Shown piece after piece: positions 49,924 to 62,870 of a stretch of 64,000 nt of DNA. The notes under the pieces were generated by a model, which searched no databases, had not been told where the DNA came from, and saw nothing but the letters and a program-made list of their open reading frames with translations. Each line of letters begins with the position of its first letter. Positions within the stretch are counted from its first letter, which is position 1. The position numbers and the translations under genes are program-made. This DNA comes from Anticarsia gemmatalis (taxonomy: Eukaryota; Arthropoda; Insecta; Lepidoptera; Erebidae), in NCBI RefSeq assembly GCF_050436995.1, contig NC_134757.1:2120501-2184500 (forward strand), read 5' to 3'.

Positions 49924-52326
49924 TTAAAGTTTTCGGGTTTACTGCAAACCTTGTTTTTTTCTTTCCGTATTTTTTATTGCCATTCGCTTAACTATTTATT
50001 TATTACGGTGCATAAAACAGAACCTTATACAATTTAAAAATAGGATACATAGGTACAATTAATAAAAAATACAATTTAGAATCTTGCGCAGTTATTGTTT
50101 TAATGTTCGCTTTCATTCTTGAATGCAATGTAAAATTAACGGAATTGTTTGTAATTATTTATAAATATAAACATCTTCGTCTCTTAATAGAATTCTAGAA
50201 TTTACACATTAATTTTTATCCCAGACTTTAACCCCCTGATTTCCTCCCTCTGAACGTAAAAGTATAGCTACTAAATAACTTAGATCTTTTGTTTACGAAA
50301 AAAATGCATACCTCAACATATTTTCTTTACACTTTTCACTGCAAGTATTCAAATGAATTAAGGTCACTACGAAAGTAACAAAGAAATTTGAGACCAGTAT
50401 CTGTACTAACAATAGAAAGTATTAAAAGCTTTTATAAGTACCTTACACCTATAACTATACAAGTCTATGATTGTTCCTCTCCCTACAAACTACGATCAAC
50501 CTACATCTATCACAAATTGCTTTCGTAACAAAAGTAATCATAAGAAAGAGATAGTGTTCGCTATCTCACTCACTCTACGTGTTGTAAATAAACTTTTTTT
50601 GTAGTTTATAAAAACTGTGTAGTATGTATGATGTAATGATGCGATGAAAAGTTTGTGTGCGACGTAACCAATGTTTCTGGTTTATTGCTTTTGTCAGTCT
50701 TTTACTGGGAGTATTGTTTAGAAACTTCTAAAACTAGAAAACTAGCCTTTTGTCGAGAGTGAATTGGTATTCTGCTGTCCGTTTTATTTCCCTACGGTTA
50801 ATAAAAATATGGGATTCATTGTCAAGAAATCTAGATTTCAGTTCCTATCAACATTTAGTTCCATTTTACAAGCTTTGTTTATTCTCAAATACTTTTTCAC
50901 ACAAACAAGTATTTATTTTATTTTGTTTTGTGTCCTAGAGATCAAGATAAGGTTATTTACCTCCTTAGTAAACACAAAAACAAACAAACAAGAAACAAAA
51001 AAACTCCATTTTCTAATTAAATTACAGAATAATTTCTTGGAATCGTTTGAAAATGTTTTCCAATGTTCGTTTAAGATGGATCTGTAATGTATAAAAGAGT
51101 TCCGCGATTCGAAGACATAACGAAGTGTTGGAACGTGATAAAATGTGAGTAAAATACATTGAAATAAACTGAAAACTGCACAGGTCATTGACCCGGCGCT
51201 CGGTTGCGCTTCATTATGACGGATTGTATAGATTTTATCTGCATCATCTGTAGGTAATGGCGGTTATTTTGCAATATTTAACATAAAATTTTGTGACTCC
51301 TTATTTTTCAGGTACAAACGATGTTAGTGTCCTAACATCAGTCCTACTTTTGTAGACAACCTTTTAAAGTTACCGATATGTATATTCACAGTTTCATAGA
51401 AAGTCTGTAGAGATAGCCACACTATAGACAATATTATAAGAACTAAAGGTAGTAAGGTACACATCAATATAGACGATTCAGGCAGATAAATGGTATTTTA
51501 AAGATATGTATTATAACACAGAAATAAGCTCTACAATCTTGGAAATTTTTCGTGTTGCAAAGGATCAATTCAATATTTTGTATTCACACAACGCTATAAA
51601 AGCACTTTTTGTTAGTGTTTATGTCAGCGTCACTTTTCATCATTAGTTAAACAAACAGCCTTCTTAAAAAAATGAATACCGGCAAGCTTCTGCCTTATTT
51701 ATGAGTCGAAAATAACAATGCCTATATAAATGTAATTAATAATGATGTGAATGCAAACAAAAAATACGAAAACATGTTTTTCAGAAACAATTACTTTATG
51801 ATTGGCTTCAGTTTTTGCTAATCAAAGTAATGACATTGAGCTAACAAGTGGAAAATGAAGACGTTTTAGTAATGGCGGCTTCACTGGAATGAAAGAAAAT
51901 TCTCTTTAATGTCTAGTAGATTGTTGAAAAAGCGACATTTACGAATCACTAGAAATCGAACGAATACCAACGACTGGTGAAGAGCCGGGAAGTAAACGAT
52001 ACTTATGCAGAGTAATTTTGTACGATTTAAAGTAGTTGATTAACGCTTTATCGTATAACTAGTAACCACGATTGGCTAAATGTTATGTTCTCCTTGTGAA
52101 TTTTGGCAACGGGGGACTGTTTCATTAACTTGTGAACTATTCAGGAGCAAGTTTATAAAAGACAAATAAATACACCATACTACACTATACTCTTTTTTGG
52201 AGATAAAAAAAAACTTATAGCCTGATAGCGGTATACAAGTCAAGCTTAGGTCCGACGGCTCTGCCTTGTTACCAAAGAACCATTCTGCGACTTCGAATTT
52301 ATTGACAGGATACAAGACTAAACTCC

Positions 52327-52477
52327 AACCCTCTTATTCATAAAAATATATGAAGTTATGAAAGGCTTTTATAGAGTTTTGTTTCTTTCACTCCTTAGCG
52401 AAATGAAAAAGAGAGAACACATTAAAGTGGTTTTTTAACTACAATAGGTTTATAGTGTGTCTATGAATAAGAGGGTT
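52327..52477. mobile_element. MITE, 151 bp, with AACCCTCTTATTCATA terminal repeats
   Basis: AACCCTCTTATTCATA at 52327-52342 is mirrored by TATGAATAAGAGGGTT at 52462-52477, perfectly over 16 bp. Immediate flanks are AAACTCC and AAACTTC, possibly a 7-bp target duplication with one mismatch. There is no coding capacity. Confidence 0.7.
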
Positions 52478-52646
52478 AAACTTCTGAAACTTTCAGAATT
52501 TCTCAACCTTTTATTACACAGCAAGCCACAACCTATGACCACGAGACCACGTTACCACGGGAACGCCGTTCATTATTAGTAACTATAATATAATGATTAC
52601 GTTCCCACTGCACAAAGCAAGATGGCGATAACACATTGCACATCAC

Positions 52647-52847
52647 TTAATTGTTACAGTAAACAATGGCTGACTCATGTGCAGCCTTTTGAAATTCAGT
52701 ATTGGCAGAGAATGAAAGTATATTGGGTGTACTTTGTACGTTACTAGTATCAACAAGAGGCTGTAAAAAGTCTTTCAGTATCATAATATATCTTTTTGGA
52801 TTCCTTTCTGATAAAAACACTTGTTCCAAATTTATTTTTAAACCTAT
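52647..52847 (-). pseudogene. Possible decayed mariner-like transposase fragment
   Basis: A 67-codon open frame contains LSERNPKRYIMILKDFLQPL. Farther on it has FSANTEFQKAAHESAIVYCN. The spacing resembles the '.ERY...L..FL.P' block of mariner/Tc1 transposases followed by a degraded 'WFQQDGA..H' block, in which the catalytic Asp is absent. It is short and isolated, and the match is by eye, so other origins are possible. Confidence 0.3.
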
Positions 52848-52919
52848 TTACTAGTCCTTTCGAAGTGTCCCTATTCAGACTTTATACATTAGATCAATAA
52901 GTATTTGTTTAATTTGGCT

Positions 52920-52992
52920 GGGATGATTTTCAGACCATTCTAGTTCCTACTGTAAAGAGACTCATGCCTGTAAGTGGGACAGAAACGGGTAC
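52920..52992 (+). repeat. Decayed 'AGCAGTGGGACA' family remnant
   Basis: GACTCATGCCTGTAAGTGGG followed by ACAGAAACGGGT keeps only the end of the family consensus. Similar remnants are at 38683-38725 (CTCAGCAGTGGGACATAGAA) and 39897-39965. Confidence 0.4.
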
Positions 52993-53198
52993 CCGAGTTT
53001 CTCTAACCTTCGAAAGTAAGTAATTTTTTGCTTAATTCTTCTATTCAAACCTAAATTTCAGACGGATAATGCCAATTGAAACTTTTATTTGCAACAATAA
53101 ACCCTTTGGTTTGTAGACAGTTTTCTTGGTAAACAGAAATAAAGTAAATGCAGTACGTTATATATAGTGGTAATTATATATGTATACTGTTGACTCAC

Positions 53199-53271
53199 CG
53201 CTCTCTCGTTTGCCGTCTGTCGTTTCGTCCTCTGCACTAGAGACTCGTTCACTTTACTCGTATTTAATTCA
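53199..53271 (-). CDS. Candidate upstream internal exon
   Basis: The acceptor TTGTTGTTTCAG and donor GCG|GTGAGT flank exactly one open frame: phase 2 in, phase 0 out, 24 codons reading ELNTSKVNESLVQRTKRQTA plus NERA. Its exit phase fits exon 2 of the PAM2/MIF4G gene at 46410, so it may belong to a longer N-terminal isoform starting upstream of 53.3 kb. No partner first exon was identified. Confidence 0.4.
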
Positions 53272-55046
53272 CTGAAACAACAATAATATTTATGTTATAA
53301 CGTATTCTCAAATGTGAAAGTAATAGTTTGTCTAATTACTAATTAGTTTTGAGAGAGATAGAGTTAAATAAAATGTTGGAAATGACATTTTAAAATACGA
53401 AAACTTTTGTAGAGTTGAGAAATCTTGTGATAGACTTCTTAAAGTATGGGTTTAGTACTAACAATACTGTGTTATTATACTTACTTTTCGTCACCTAATA
53501 CTTTGCAATTATTTTTTTCATAACTAATGTAATAATTTTGTTTTGTAATATAACAATAAAAATTATTTGGAGACCATTGTGTCCCTTTCGTATCGAAGAT
53601 TTGACATTAAAAATGATTTATCAAAATTAGTTCTCAGGACTTACATTAGAGGCGCTGATAAATTTTTCAGACAAAATTTCTTGTTAATAACTCTATCTCT
53701 ATTAGGGGTTAGTAATTGCCTAATCGCAAGGGCTTTATAAAAGAATGTTTAGGAAACTTCTAGTTAAATAGATATTAGATAATAAATGTGGTTCACGAAC
53801 GCGCCATAACATTTTCATGACGATGTAAAATGGCAGAGATAATAGGCAAAGGTGACGCGCCCATTCAGCCTGTTACGGAATATTTTAACCGTGACACACG
53901 TAGGATACGCTAATTGCGAACTTGATGGATTACTTTACTACTAATAAACGAGGTTAAAATTAGAATAGCACTTAGGTATCCTATTTTGAATGCTTGATAA
54001 ATGTATTTTTACATAAACTGGAAGCTATCTGCGATAAGTGATTTTACTATTACAGGAATTTTCTTTTATTTATGATGCATGTTAATTAAGTTGCACTTTT
54101 CAGAATCTAAATCATTTGGGAATACGATTGTTTATAATCCACTTTTGTCTGATAATATTTTTATTATTATTTTTCTAGAATGGTTGAATCTAGACATGGT
54201 CGAGTATATTCTAAAGAGCGATGTTAGTTTTCCTAAGACGGAGTTAGTTATGATGTAATAAATAATTTATTCTGATGAGCGAAAATTACCATAGTCATTC
54301 ACACAACGTTCAAAAATAAAGTTTACTTATTTTATTAAACAAATATACATTCAATAATTTACTTAAAACCATATTACAAATAAACTAAGCACGTGAATTA
54401 TTAAAATCGAAAACACTTCTAAGAAGATTATTATGAATAGTAACCCTAGAAATAAGACTGAAGAAAAAAAAAATTCAGTCATAGAGTCATCGAGATTCCG
54501 CATTCGAAATTTTACAGATGCTACAGATCCAATGTGGGCGGAGCGTATGACATCATCGTGTTTACTCGGGTGTACGCACACATGCTTACGACATTTATAT
54601 TAAAAGATACAATCTTCACAACTTCACACTGCAATTTCAACTTTATAGTTTTACGATTAAAGTCTATTTTTAATCGTAGTATTTTCAGTAGATATGACTT
54701 CACCGCGTGGTAGACATCTGTGCACATATTACGAAGTCTGCAAAGGTTCTAGGTCAGTGGGCACGAGCCGCTTTTGTTTCGTCGCCATATCGATTATATT
54801 GTCGATCGATGGAATTAATCGAGTTTGAATACAATGAGACGGTTTGTTCAGCAGCCTTGTCGAGTTTGGACAATTGTTCTTCATTAGGTCTTCGATTATA
54901 GTGACTCGAACATTATTGGACCCTAATTGGTTCCTTCAAAATGTCATTTCATACTGTAAATCTACATTTCTCAAACCCCAAACACTGATTTACATAAAAC
55001 CTTAAGAAATCTGCATTTTATACAATACAGAAATATATATTTTTGT

Positions 55047-56518
55047 AAAGGAGATCATCCATTTTGGGCCTTTTTTCAAAGTGCCGGCCAACAAAAAAAA
55101 GTGGCATGTATCGATAGAGCTAGCCATTTGAAGCAATAGTTAGTATGGCACGAAACCGGTAGGATCGCTTTGAACCGAGTTATACAGGTTTGAAGATTCA
55201 TAATATTCAAACATTTATTCATTTCTGAAAGTGCTGTGAAACATAAATAATGATTGATTTTGCCAGAATTAACTATCTAAAGCAATTTTGATTGTGAAGC
55301 GACCACTCTGAAGTTGATTTAAGGTCGTAAGCACACGTATCAACTCAGAAACGGGTCGTCACCGTATCGACTCGATCTCATCAGTATTATTTGTATGTAA
55401 TTCCCTACTGTAACACACTTATCGGAATCGTTATGTGATCGCCCCGGCTCACGACGATGGGAGTGGTGCGTATGCGCATTATGCATACACCAGCACCCAG
55501 GGTGGAGTGCGGGGCTATGTGCAAATTCCGATAGAAGGGCGGGCATACCCTCTAAACCGCAACATGTGTCCTCATAACAAGGGCCCTCATCACAAATCTT
55601 GCCCGAAGCACAAAATATTGTTCCACATGCTGACGAGTCGCACATAACAACCCAACGGCAACACTCTAGGTGACCTCTTACCTAGACGATGGTTTGTTAG
55701 TTGCACACAACCGAGGGTGTGGCCCCTTAGGTGCGCATTGGATTCCCCCGGCGCCCCAATGCGTCGCCCCTGGACTGGTCACTGGCGACTAGCGCAAGGT
55801 CAGCGCATCCCCCCTTAGCGAACCCAAGGGGCCGCACCCTCGATTGTGTGCAACTAACAAACCATCGTCTAGGTAAGAGGTCACCTAGAGTGTTGCCGTT
55901 GTGTTGTTATGTCCGACTCATCGGCATGTGGAACAATATTTTGTGTTTCAGGCACGATTTGTGATGAGGGCCCTTGTTATGAGGACACATGTTGCGGTTT
56001 AGAGGGTATGCCCGCCCTTCTATCGGAATTTGCACATAGCCCCGCACTCCACCCTGGGTGCTGGTGTATGCATAATGCGCATACGCACCACTCCCATCGT
56101 CGTGAGCCGGGGCGATCACATAACGATTCCGATAAGTGTGTTACAATAGGGAATTACATACAAATAATAATGATGAGCTCGAGTTGATACGGTGACGACC
56201 CGTTTCCGAGTTGATACGTATGCTTACGACCTTAAATCAACTTCAGAGTGGTCGTTTCACAATCAAAATTGCTTTAGATAGTTAATTCTAGCAAAATCAA
56301 TCATTATTTATGTTTTACAGCACTTTTAGAAATGAATAAATGTTTGAATATTATGAATCTTCAAACCTGTATAACTCGGTTCAAAGCGATCCTACCGGTT
56401 TCGTGCCATACTAACTATTGCTTCAAATGGCTAGTTCTATCGATATATGCCACTTTTTTTTGTTGGCCGGCACTTTGAAAAAGGCCCACAAATGTATGGA
56501 GCCTGGATGATCTCCTTT
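55047..56518. mobile_element. 1.47-kb long inverted repeat (foldback-like element or palindromic duplication)
   Basis: The two halves are reverse complements over about 680 bp each, roughly 55047-55730 and 55825-56518, with a loop of about 95 bp. Both ends carry AAAGGAGATCATCC. Arms differ by scattered substitutions and one indel near the outer end: the right arm has about 15 extra bases between ATCC and GGGCC. Identity looks to be about 95% or better by eye. I see no target-site duplication and no transposase. Matching Cys/His-rich 90-codon ORFs run outward in both arms (55340-55645 minus, 55909-56187 plus). They are most simply a by-product of arm identity. Confidence 0.8.
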
Positions 56519-57330
56519 CAGTGCGCAGTTTTACATGCGCCTGGTTAACAGCGATCTCAGATTACTGCATTCGGAAAAACCCTGTTCGCCTGAAGCTCCT
56601 TAGTAACAACAAGTTATTTTCACTGTAGCAATGAAAAAAGCGGAAAGAACGTCACGTCACGGTCCACTAGCTAGAGATTAGGCATGTAAATTGAGCTGGA
56701 ATGACAACACGAACAGAAAAATATACTTTTGAAGTATATAAAATGATTCTCTGGACTGAAACCTTTCTAAATTTTAAAGGCTATTAAATAACTTTCTTAA
56801 AAGCTTAAACTCCCTTTTTCTTCGTTTGTGTGACGGAGCCGTATAAAACAGAAGATTCTATTCTGTTTGGAGAATAGCCGCCATTTCTAATACACAAAGC
56901 AACGTTAGCAAAGTACCTTCTAGAGAAAATGAGATCTTTAAATTAAGCCGAACTTAAGGAAGCATGCTCAATTGTTTCAATAATTCCAATTGTCAATTAG
57001 ACGTGATTAATTAATTCATTTGATTTTTCTAATGATCCTTCCCGTACTAAATTGTTTCCACTAGCGGAAATTGGAAAATGGCGATGAATAAAATGATAAT
57101 AGTTAACACGATTAACAGCAGTGACGCTGTAATTACCGAGTTTATTGCAATGCTCAGGAAAACCTGTTTTACAATAATGTTGCTTAAGTATTTAAAGTTA
57201 AATTAATCATCACTTTTCAGCAAGTGTGTAAGTCTAAAGCAATAAAACAGATGTGAAATTTCAATATCCAGAAGATACATAAATGAAACTAGGCTATTGA
57301 TCCTTGGTGAAGAAATGTTACCCTATTTCG

Positions 57331-57511
57331 TTAATGTGGTCGCCACGCCACTACCAGTGCATTGGGAGGTCGTGGGTTCGATTTTCAGACGGAACAAATA
57401 TTTGTGCAATCCACAAATAGTTGTTTCAGGTCGAGATGTACATTGTGTCCGTTTGTAAAAGACAACACGCGACACAAGAGCAATTTTTAGAGCGGGAATT
57501 GCCGTTTACAA
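57331..57511 (+). repeat. 5'-truncated tRNA-headed SINE
   Basis: GTGGTCGCCACGCCACTACC, then box B GGTCGTGGGTTCGATTTTCA and GGAACAAATATTTGTGCAAT. The tail is GCGACACAAGAGCAATTTTT. The body closely matches the 18.75-kb copy, but the first part of the head is lost. Confidence 0.72.
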
Positions 57512-58683
57512 AAAAGCCATACTTGTTAATTTTGTTATGTTAATAGCAGCAGCGATTTCTGTGTTCTATATATTTTTTTCGGTCTGTGATAGTTTTAAAA
57601 ATACGCCATCAAAAGCGTATCTGTCGCATGCAAGGTGCTAAATATAGTAAAGTTATGTCTTCTATAATTGGCTAATGGCTGTGCTATTGACGACTCTATT
57701 ACCCCAATTCTTCCGGATGTCGTAAGAACAAATTATGTCACACGTATTAGCTTGCCAAGTTGCATCAAGTGCAATCTTATCATTGAGAAAAACATTAGTA
57801 CTTTTACAATTGTAGGTAAAGTTTCAAAGTTCCGAGTGGAGAATCTGGCTGGTAAGGATAAAGGATAAAGTCTTTTAATGCGAGAACTGTTGTGTGACAG
57901 GGAAAGGAAGAGTCCATCTTCCGGTTTTTATGGTTACCTTGTATCATGGTCTATTAATAAATTGAATATATCTATTACTTATACATATAATCCCATATGT
58001 AATTTCACAAGGCTGGTCTAAACATAATTACTGAATGACGAAGTTCACCCACTTTTGTTTTCATTTTCTAAGGGTATATTTAAGTTCTAAGATATTCCAA
58101 GTTTCAGTCTGTTAACCTTATTGCTGCTAGTTTGATTTACTTTGCTGGTAATGTCTGAGAATGCTGTTTTTTTTCTATCAACTTTAGTTTCATTTGCATT
58201 TAGTAGGCTTTTGGCTTCATGAATATTTCTTATAAATAACGTAATAACGCAGAATAAACAGCGTTGCAGACATTTTGAAATATGGGCGCGACCGAGCATG
58301 GAGCGATTGTGTGCATTATGCCAAAAAACGTTTAGCACTTTCGTCAGCATACTGCGACCTCATTACTGAGTGCAAATTTAATATGAGATAGATCTTTCAT
58401 GCCTCTGTAGCTGCGGACAATGGACACTCAATATCTTTTAGACATTAACAAAGACAGGTAGGGGTGGGGGCAAAATAACATTTCTTACTTTTGCAGGGCC
58501 AACTTTCACACCCGATGAAGGCCTTTTTTAAAGTTTTAGATCATTAACAGCCTAGCTCCGCCGCTGCTCTTGGGAATTTCACACTTTCGTTCACCTTTTT
58601 GTACCTTTTCTATTTTTAGTATAGGTACTATACCTACGTCTTCCTATTTTTGGAAATCAGAAGGTTCCATTATACTCACATAG

Positions 58684-58876
58684 TGATAAAATGTTAAAGT
58701 ATTTAAGTGTTTTATACTCGGTCAGTAAATAAATACACGTCTAAATTATTACAATGAACGTATTTAATAGGCAACGGCCATATTGACAGGACAAAGTTTT
58801 TTAACCTGATAAAATGTTAAAGTATTTAAGTGTTTTATACTCGGTCAGTAAATAAATACACGTCTAAATTATTACA
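58684..58876 (+). repeat. 70-bp direct repeat, 123-bp period
   Basis: Positions 58684-58753 and 58807-58876 read the same (starting TGATAAAATGTTAAAGTATT, ending TCTAAATTATTACA). They are separated by 53 bp of different sequence. I see no mismatch by eye, implying a recent duplication or gene-conversion event. Confidence 0.85.
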
Positions 58877-60929
58877 CATAGCCTTCCTCTACAGAAATGT
58901 AATATAACCCGCTTATTCTCAAAAATAGGAACAAGTAGGTATTGTTTACTAAAAATTATAGATGGACCCGTCCTCTTAAGCTAAAAGACAAACTAAACTT
59001 GTTCGTACATAAACTCAAAACGTACTTATATTCTCATCTCACTCTATATAAAAGGTTCACAATACAAGATGGCGCTGGTTGTGACCGAACACTCCGAGCC
59101 TCTGAGTCGTCTGAGTCATCTCACAAAAACCACTTGCCTCACATAGAGTAACAAAAACGCGGACAATGTTCTAATAGATGTAATAGCGAGGTAACACTGT
59201 TTTTATGGCTATATTTATGTTTATCTGTGGAACACCAAGTAGAGAGAATTTTAGGCGAACATTATTATATGATTTATGAATCGAAACGTGTTGGAATTAT
59301 AGTAGATATAGGGTGCTTTATTGATTGGAAGGCTTTACATGTATTTATTAGTTCAGCGATAGATACATGAGCCTTATTTGTTGAAGTACTATATGTTACC
59401 GGCTACGCATTACAAAATATTAAAATAATTTGACACAGATAAATTGTCGATACTAACATTTTAATAATCGATAAGTATCTGGATTACTCTTCTATTGTTT
59501 CTATTCTTGGTACAAATCTATAAGACAGCAATCCTCAGATGTAAAGTGCTGAAAACATTTGCTAACTGAGCAATGAAAATATTTATTTAAATTACCGCAC
59601 TTGACCTAATACTTTCGCTCTCAAAATCATTGACAAACTTATTATAACATGATTTAAATCAGTGTTAAATCGATATAAATATGTTGTACCGGCAGGTGTC
59701 AAGCGTGAGTTCGTCAGGGCCACCACCTACACTACTGCCCACACCAGGACACGCCTGTGACCGTGCACCTAGGCAGTTAGTGTGAAGCAATCTTAGTATT
59801 GATTCAATCATTCGCTTGCACTTTTAACAGCTAACTACATTAAATATTGCACATGGCTAAGACGTATTTACAAAAGAAGTAGAGATAGGAGACTATTCGT
59901 TCTCAGAAAATTGCTGGCTAAGTTAAGCAAGTTTCTCAACTTATGGTTATAAGTGTCGGATAAGTCATCCAACAGATAAAGTGAAAAGAACCATTGAAAA
60001 TCCTCCGATAGTCTGATATTTATTAAGAAGGGATAAAACCGGCAATGACAAGACTTGAGACCATTGTTACAATATGTTAAAAATGTTCAGCTTGCTTTCT
60101 CCTCCAGATTAGGTGTCACATCGAAAATTTGTAGAATTGGGCTGAAATTCAATAATAGATGAGTTTATTTTCCCGTGAATCAATTTATCATGATTTTAAC
60201 TGTATGACTGTTATGAATTAAGTACTACTTCTTTATTAGGTAGACATAAAAGTGGTACCCGTATTGCACGCATCCGGATTAAAATTGTCTGTTTTAAATT
60301 GTTTGCTGAATACGAGTTTATTCAACTGGCAATTCAATTTATAATATGTGGGGAATCTAATTAAATTGACATATTCTTAGTTATTATTTTCATAACACTT
60401 TCAGTTAATAAATTACCTACAGACTAATTGAGGATAGGAATTTTAAAAACTACCTACATGCATAATATTGGAGTCTGTACAATCGAATAAGACATTTATT
60501 TTACAAAAAGTCTTTGCTCATGGAAATACAGTTAAAGATGCATAAATTATATGATGATTCTACCAAATAATTAAAGTAGTTAGTATAATATTTAAATACG
60601 AAATAAAATCATTTGTGTAAACAATATCACGAGTCCACGCGATCATGTAACGTCTGTAAACTGCGCAGCCTCGCTCAGTATTTCTAGTGATGATACCTTT
60701 GTTGGTGATTGTCTATTATCCTCCGCGCTTTGTCCCATTTGTTCCGGTAGACCGTCCTATAATAGATTGTGATAGACTCGGTAAGCGTAGGAGTCGTGGA
60801 AGGCGATTAGGAAGGCATCCTGGATAGGGCCAAGTCCCGAGTATCATATGACTTTCTGACTTTGTAAGATTTTTATCCAACATCATATTGCTGTGTACTT
60901 TGAGCGTGTGTATGTAAAAATACAAAGTC

Positions 60930-61032
60930 GACTACTTGCATTTGGCCAGCTCGGTAGATTCCAGGCTTCATCACTCCCTCGTTCAGGAGAAGACCCTCGC
61001 CCAGTAGTGGGACAGTAACGTGTTAAAAAATA
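60930..61032 (+). repeat. 'AGCAGTGGGACA' family repeat, 3' part
   Basis: CATTTGGCCAGCTCGGTAGA through ACCCTCGCCCAGTAGTGGGA to CAGTAACGTGTTAAAAAATA. A diverged copy. Confidence 0.62.
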
Positions 61033-62334
61033 TATCAATATTTTTAATGTTAAGTAGTACCCGTTCTTCGCAACCTTATCGTCCATTGAATGGGAATGAT
61101 CATTGCTTATAAGATACATAGGTATTCAAATACGTTTTTAGTGATTATATGGAATCTATAAATAGTCTATATATAACCTTATGATATCAGGTAGTTTTTG
61201 TAACACTGACTCATATTGTATTTCTGCGGATGCACCAACTGAACACTGTTGGCACTAGCGATTGGCAAACTCTTGGTAATTGAACCTCCGAATATCGCAT
61301 GAAAATATGCAAAATAACGCGCGAACTGTAACTCATTAACATGTTATGGAAATTTTGTGTGCACAAACAACTTACTTAGGTATAACACTTTTAAAGGAGC
61401 CATGTAAAATAAAACTAAGTTGATCTGTTTAGAAGAATAACGACGAAAATGATCATTTTTGCATATGCATATTTAGGTCTCGTGCAAATATGAGCAAGCC
61501 TTTTGCATTTATCGGGTATCTTTAAGCGGATCGCGATTGCATAGCGATATCGTCTACCACAGTTTAAAAAATATGCATGAAGTGTAAATAACAGGAAGGC
61601 TATTTCAATTCTCTCATTTATTGAAAATTTTTCATAATCGCAGTTTAACAGAAATAAATTAACTCTTATGCTTCTATATCTTATGCTTTTATATACTTAA
61701 GTATATAAAATCAAGCCTTTTTCCCTTAGGGGTAGACCCTTAGGTAGAAACCAAGGAATTTCTTCTATATTTTGTTAAACAATATCGACCAGGAACTACA
61801 CATTACCAACTAGATCACCAACGCATATTTCTAAACAAGATTTATTACCGAGATCATTTTATTGTGAGATAGACCGCGAAGAACCGAGTTTCATAGATAC
61901 ATACCTACATAGATGTGATAAAATAATAGTTAATTGTATAAAACGAACACCGGTGCATGGAAACACAAACGTTATTTACATTTGTGTCCATGTTGTAGCT
62001 CAACAGTAAACATTGAACGTGGTGAGGTTTGCTTATCTTAGTCTAGGTTTGCTTCTGACCTACTGTTTGAGAGTTTGCAAACTATCTACCAATTTGGAAA
62101 TACGGTAGCGCAAATGAGAAGCAGTGGAATCAAACTTAGATTCCCGATTGCTTTTAAATAGAGTTTATCTATGTAATTCGTTATTCCTTCGTTTAGATTC
62201 TACCCAAGAAGGTAGTTAATGGTGATTATAACATAGAGATTTTGAGTTAAAAATGCACTCCTTACATCTTTCTATTTGACCAAAGTACTCTTTAGGATGG
62301 AGAGTTCAATAACTTTCTTTCTATAAATTTCTAT

Positions 62335-62401
62335 CCCCCGGTTCTTGAGTAAACGCTATTGAATAGATAAACTGCCGTTAAATGTACCTCAGAAAACGGG
62401 G
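62335..62401. mobile_element. Internally deleted copy of the CCCGGTT MITE
   Basis: CCCCCGGTTCTTGAGT at the left and ACCTCAGAAAACGGGG at the right flank GAATAGATAAACTGCCGTTA, the same internal arm as the 62.87-kb element. Most of the left arm is missing, leaving 67 bp. It lies 0.5 kb from the fuller copy. Confidence 0.65.
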
Positions 62402-62870
62402 TAAGAATTTATTTTTTGTGCTTTACCTCTGTAAAGCGGTCCCAAGTTATTTGCATTATCTTCCACCATCACATGAATCTAGACTACATAAATCTACAAT
62501 TCACACTAAAAGTATATTACCGCGAACATTATTTAATACCACCATACACGTTTCTCTGCGCAATACAACATACACCTTACATCATATTGTATAGATCTAT
62601 TGAGAACCCATCGACGATTAATATGCGAAGAGCCGCCGACAGTGTGACTCACTTATAAACTTAGTACTTGATACGGTAAGGATATTCGACACCTGTTGTA
62701 TTTTTACTTCCTGACAGCCATGTCATGTCCAACTACAATAACACCAGGAAAGAACATGGTCTGCTATCTAGGTACGTCTGCAATTAAAAGTTTTTAAAAG
62801 ATCGAAACGTTGGGCAACAATTAAAATATGATTATCTTAAAATTCTCATCGCATTTAGGACCCGCTTATG

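Noticed and set aside
50764..51188. 107- and 91-codon ORFs on opposite strands
   Set aside because: AT-rich, Phe/Leu/Lys-dominated chance frames without recognisable motifs.
54363..54727. Minus-strand ORFs with a possible DREF-like CGAT cluster nearby as a first exon/promoter for the 53.2-kb exon
   Set aside because: The available donors give phase 0 or unclear ends, whereas the 53.2-kb exon needs phase 2; too weak to call.
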